From Chloroflexota bacterium (lineage in GTDB: Bacteria > Chloroflexota > Limnocylindria > Limnocylindrales > CSP1-4): a stretch of 8,084 nt of DNA. Below are positions 7,180-8,084 of the stretch, in pieces. The notes below the pieces were generated by a model, which made no database searches, was not told where the DNA came from, and was given only the letters and a program-made list of their open reading frames with translations. The position numbers and the translations under genes were made by a program. Where the stretch lies: assembly GCA_021802185.1 (NCBI GenBank), contig JAKAAV010000083.1, forward strand, positions 1-8,084. The letters are read 5' to 3'. Position 1 is the first letter of the stretch, and the number at the start of each line of letters is the position of its first letter.

Positions 7180-7185
7180 AGCCTA
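7180..7185 (-). promoter_or_regulatory. Candidate -10 box (TAGGCT) just upstream of kgd
   Basis: On the minus strand TAGGCT ends 12 nt before the kgd GTG start. It fits the TAnnnT pattern but has no convincing -35 partner. If used, the transcript would have a 5' leader of only a few nucleotides, consistent with the absence of a good Shine-Dalgarno sequence there. Weak evidence. Confidence 0.25.
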
Positions 7186-7255
7186 GCCGCATCGCCCGGA
7201 ACGTGCAGCGAACGCCCATCCGGCGGGGGGACGGGCCGGAGGGGTAACGCGAAGG

Positions 7256-7340
7256 CTCACTCCGTCGCGCGGCCACTCACTCCGTCGCGCGGCCACTCAC
7301 TCCGTCGCGCGGCCACTCACTCCGTCGCGCGCCGACTCAC
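7256..7340. repeat. 20-bp tandem repeat (minisatellite) upstream of kgd
   Basis: The unit TCCGTCGCGCGGCCACTCAC occurs three times without change (7261-7280, 7281-7300, 7301-7320). A fourth copy with two mismatches follows at 7321-7340, and a partial copy (CTCAC) precedes at 7256-7260. The array begins inside the stop codon region of the minus-strand gene at 7337 and ends 88 nt before the kgd start. The rest of that gap (7168-7255) shows no other clear feature beyond the candidate -10 box. Exact copies imply recent expansion by slippage or unequal recombination. Confidence 0.95.
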
Positions 7341-7858
7341 TTCGCCGGCTGTGCTGGCTCGGCGAGAGCGTCCGCGATGCGGCGCAGCAGCCAGACCGCC
7401 GTGCGACGCGCGGCGATGTTGAGGAGCGCGCGGTCGACCGCCACGCCGAGCTCGCCTCCGGGCGGCGCGTACTCTCCGTCGAGCACGAGCGAGTCCTTCG
7501 TCCGCGTCAGGGTGCCGCCGAACACGGGGAACAGCGGCGCGAGGGTCGCGGCCTGCCAGCCGATCTGGGCTCGCCAGCCGTCGCCCGTTGCCTGCACGGG
7601 ACCGACGTCGACGTAGGCGGCCTTCCGGAACACCGGGCGATCGCCGTTCGCGCGAGCGGCCACGCCGAGGTCGACCTGGAACCGGCGCATCTCGACGGTC
7701 CGATCGTCCGCGTCGGTCGCCACGCGCTCACCCAGCCACGGCAACTCCTCGCCAGCCAGGTCGCGCCCGTCGAATGCCGTGATCGGGCTCACGGGCTGCA
7801 CGAGCCGGAGGTGCACGGTCGTCGGTTGAGCGAGGGCGATGGGCTGGACGCTGATCAT
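7337..7858 (-). CDS. Hypothetical protein, SRPBCC/START-like
   Basis: A 173-residue protein with no signal peptide or membrane segment. I do not recognise a named family with certainty. The C-terminal half reads like small SRPBCC (START/Bet v1-type) proteins: a strand ending in PLFPVFGGTLTRT (108-120), another in LVLDGEYAPP (124-133), then a long amphipathic helix (about 135-166, with VDRALLNIAARRT) closing the fold. Such proteins often bind hydrophobic ligands, but no ligand can be proposed. The frame stays open upstream to a TTG at 8065. I chose ATG 7858 because the extra stretch is Pro/Ala/Arg-rich and overlaps the palindrome and promoter-like boxes. There is no good Shine-Dalgarno sequence before 7858. 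The stop codon falls inside the last unit of the 20-bp repeat array. It may share a transcript with kgd, 169 nt downstream. Confidence 0.75.
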   Translation of the reverse strand: MISVQPIALAQPTTVHLRLVQPVSPITAFDGRDLAGEELPWLGERVATDADDRTVEMRRFQVDLGVAARANGDRPVFRKAAYVDVGPVQATGDGWRAQIGWQAATLAPLFPVFGGTLTRTKDSLVLDGEYAPPGGELGVAVDRALLNIAARRTAVWLLRRIADALAEPAQPAK

Positions 7859-7879
7859 GCATGGATGGTCGCGTCCGGC

Positions 7880-7895
7880 GTGCCGCGGGACAGCG
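7880..7895 (-). repeat. Single dispersed copy of the 16-bp intergenic repeat
   Basis: On the minus strand these bases read CGCTGTCCCGCGGCAC, matching 14 of 16 positions of the third unit of the array at 3448-3511. The copy is again intergenic, about 20 nt upstream of the start at 7858. With such GC-rich sequence a chance match is possible, though the shared CGCTGTCCCGCG core is 12 nt long. Confidence 0.35.
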
Positions 7896-7934
7896 GCCGG
7901 GTGGCCGGCTTTTGGCGGTAGCGCGCACCGGGAC

Positions 7935-7957
7935 GGTTCTACCCGGGAGGGTAGGAT
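7935..7957. promoter_or_regulatory. Palindrome between opposed -10-like boxes (possible divergent promoter/operator)
   Basis: CTACCC (7939-7944) and GGGTAG (7949-7954) form a perfect inverted repeat around GGGA. Each arm overlaps a TAnnnT-type -10 box facing outward: TAGGAT on the plus strand (7952-7957) and TAGAAC on the minus strand (7941 down to 7936). The plus box resembles TATGATC ahead of the oxidoreductase operon. A dimeric regulator binding here could control the minus-strand gene at 7858 and a plus-strand gene to the right. The rest of 7859-8064 shows only the 16-bp repeat copy. Confidence 0.4.
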
Positions 7958-8064
7958 CGCGACGCCGTCCGGGTGGTGCAGGGGCCCGGCCGCCGCTCCT
8001 GGCCACGCCTGGAGGCTCGGCCCGGCAGGCCCCATGGGGACCGTCCCGGGCAGGCGGGCGATCA

Positions 8065-8084
8065 ATGCCTGCGGGCGCTGAGTG
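8065..8084 (+). CDS. Possible start of a divergent plus-strand gene (truncated by window end)
   Basis: ATG at 8065 opens MPAGAE and runs off the window. AGGCGG at 8052-8057, one mismatch from AGGAGG, lies 7 nt upstream, and a plus-strand TAGGAT box lies about 110 nt upstream. Only six codons are visible, so neither product nor reality of the gene can be judged. GTG at 8082 is another possible start. Confidence 0.22.

Noticed and set aside
7256..7340. CRISPR array
   Set aside because: The 20-bp units are directly contiguous with no spacers, and no cas genes are nearby; it is a simple tandem repeat.
7859..8065. N-terminal extension of the SRPBCC-like gene to a TTG at 8065
   Set aside because: The added 69 residues look like translated non-coding DNA and would cover the palindrome and promoter-like boxes; ATG 7858 is the simpler start.
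7839..8081. An 80-codon plus-strand open frame at the right end
   Set aside because: No recognisable features, it overlaps the start of the minus-strand gene, and its composition is shadow-like.

Overview
The window is very GC-rich DNA (about 70% or more by eye) with strong G/C preference at third codon positions, frequent GTG starts and tightly packed genes. Together with a fused, actinobacterial-type 2-oxoglutarate dehydrogenase/decarboxylase, this suggests a free-living aerobic soil or freshwater bacterium, either a high-GC Chloroflexota (Limnocylindria/Ellin6529-like) or an Actinomycetota. The phylum is an inference; no rRNA or other marker gene is present. No tRNA, rRNA, CRISPR array, transposase or phage gene was recognised.

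Layout. Positions 3-227 (+) are the C-terminal end of a HAD-family hydrolase. A short regulatory gap (228-352) with a promoter-like TATGAT box leads into a plus-strand operon. It holds two adjacent Gfo/Idh/MocA-type NAD(P)-dependent oxidoreductases (353-1369 and 1366-2403, overlapping by 4 nt) and, after 7 nt, a two-TM potassium channel with a cytoplasmic RCK/TrkA domain (2411-3436). The channel converges on the minus-strand kgd gene (3526-7167). The 89-bp gap between them contains an 11-bp inverted repeat and a 16-bp tandem repeat. Upstream of kgd is a 20-bp minisatellite (7256-7340) that contains the stop codon of a second minus-strand gene (7337-7858), a small hypothetical protein with an SRPBCC/START-like look. 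The last 226 bases carry a small palindrome between opposed -10-like boxes, and possibly the first codons of a divergent plus-strand gene at 8065.

Function. The paired oxidoreductases probably act on sugars or polyols (inositol-like substrates), with the HAD protein as a possible phosphatase neighbour; no substrate can be assigned. The channel handles K+ under RCK ligand control. Kgd carries the 2-oxoglutarate step of the TCA cycle. The two strands look like separate transcription units that share a terminator region.

Most of the window is ordinary metabolic chromosome, and I do not see a multi-gene novel system. The points most worth checking are: (i) a strong internal ribosome binding site and ATG between the channel's TM2 and its RCK domain, placed as in MthK, where an internal start makes free RCK subunits; (ii) a TVGFR selectivity filter in place of TVG[Y/F]G; (iii) the two intergenic tandem repeat arrays; and (iv) the crowded start region of the first oxidoreductase.
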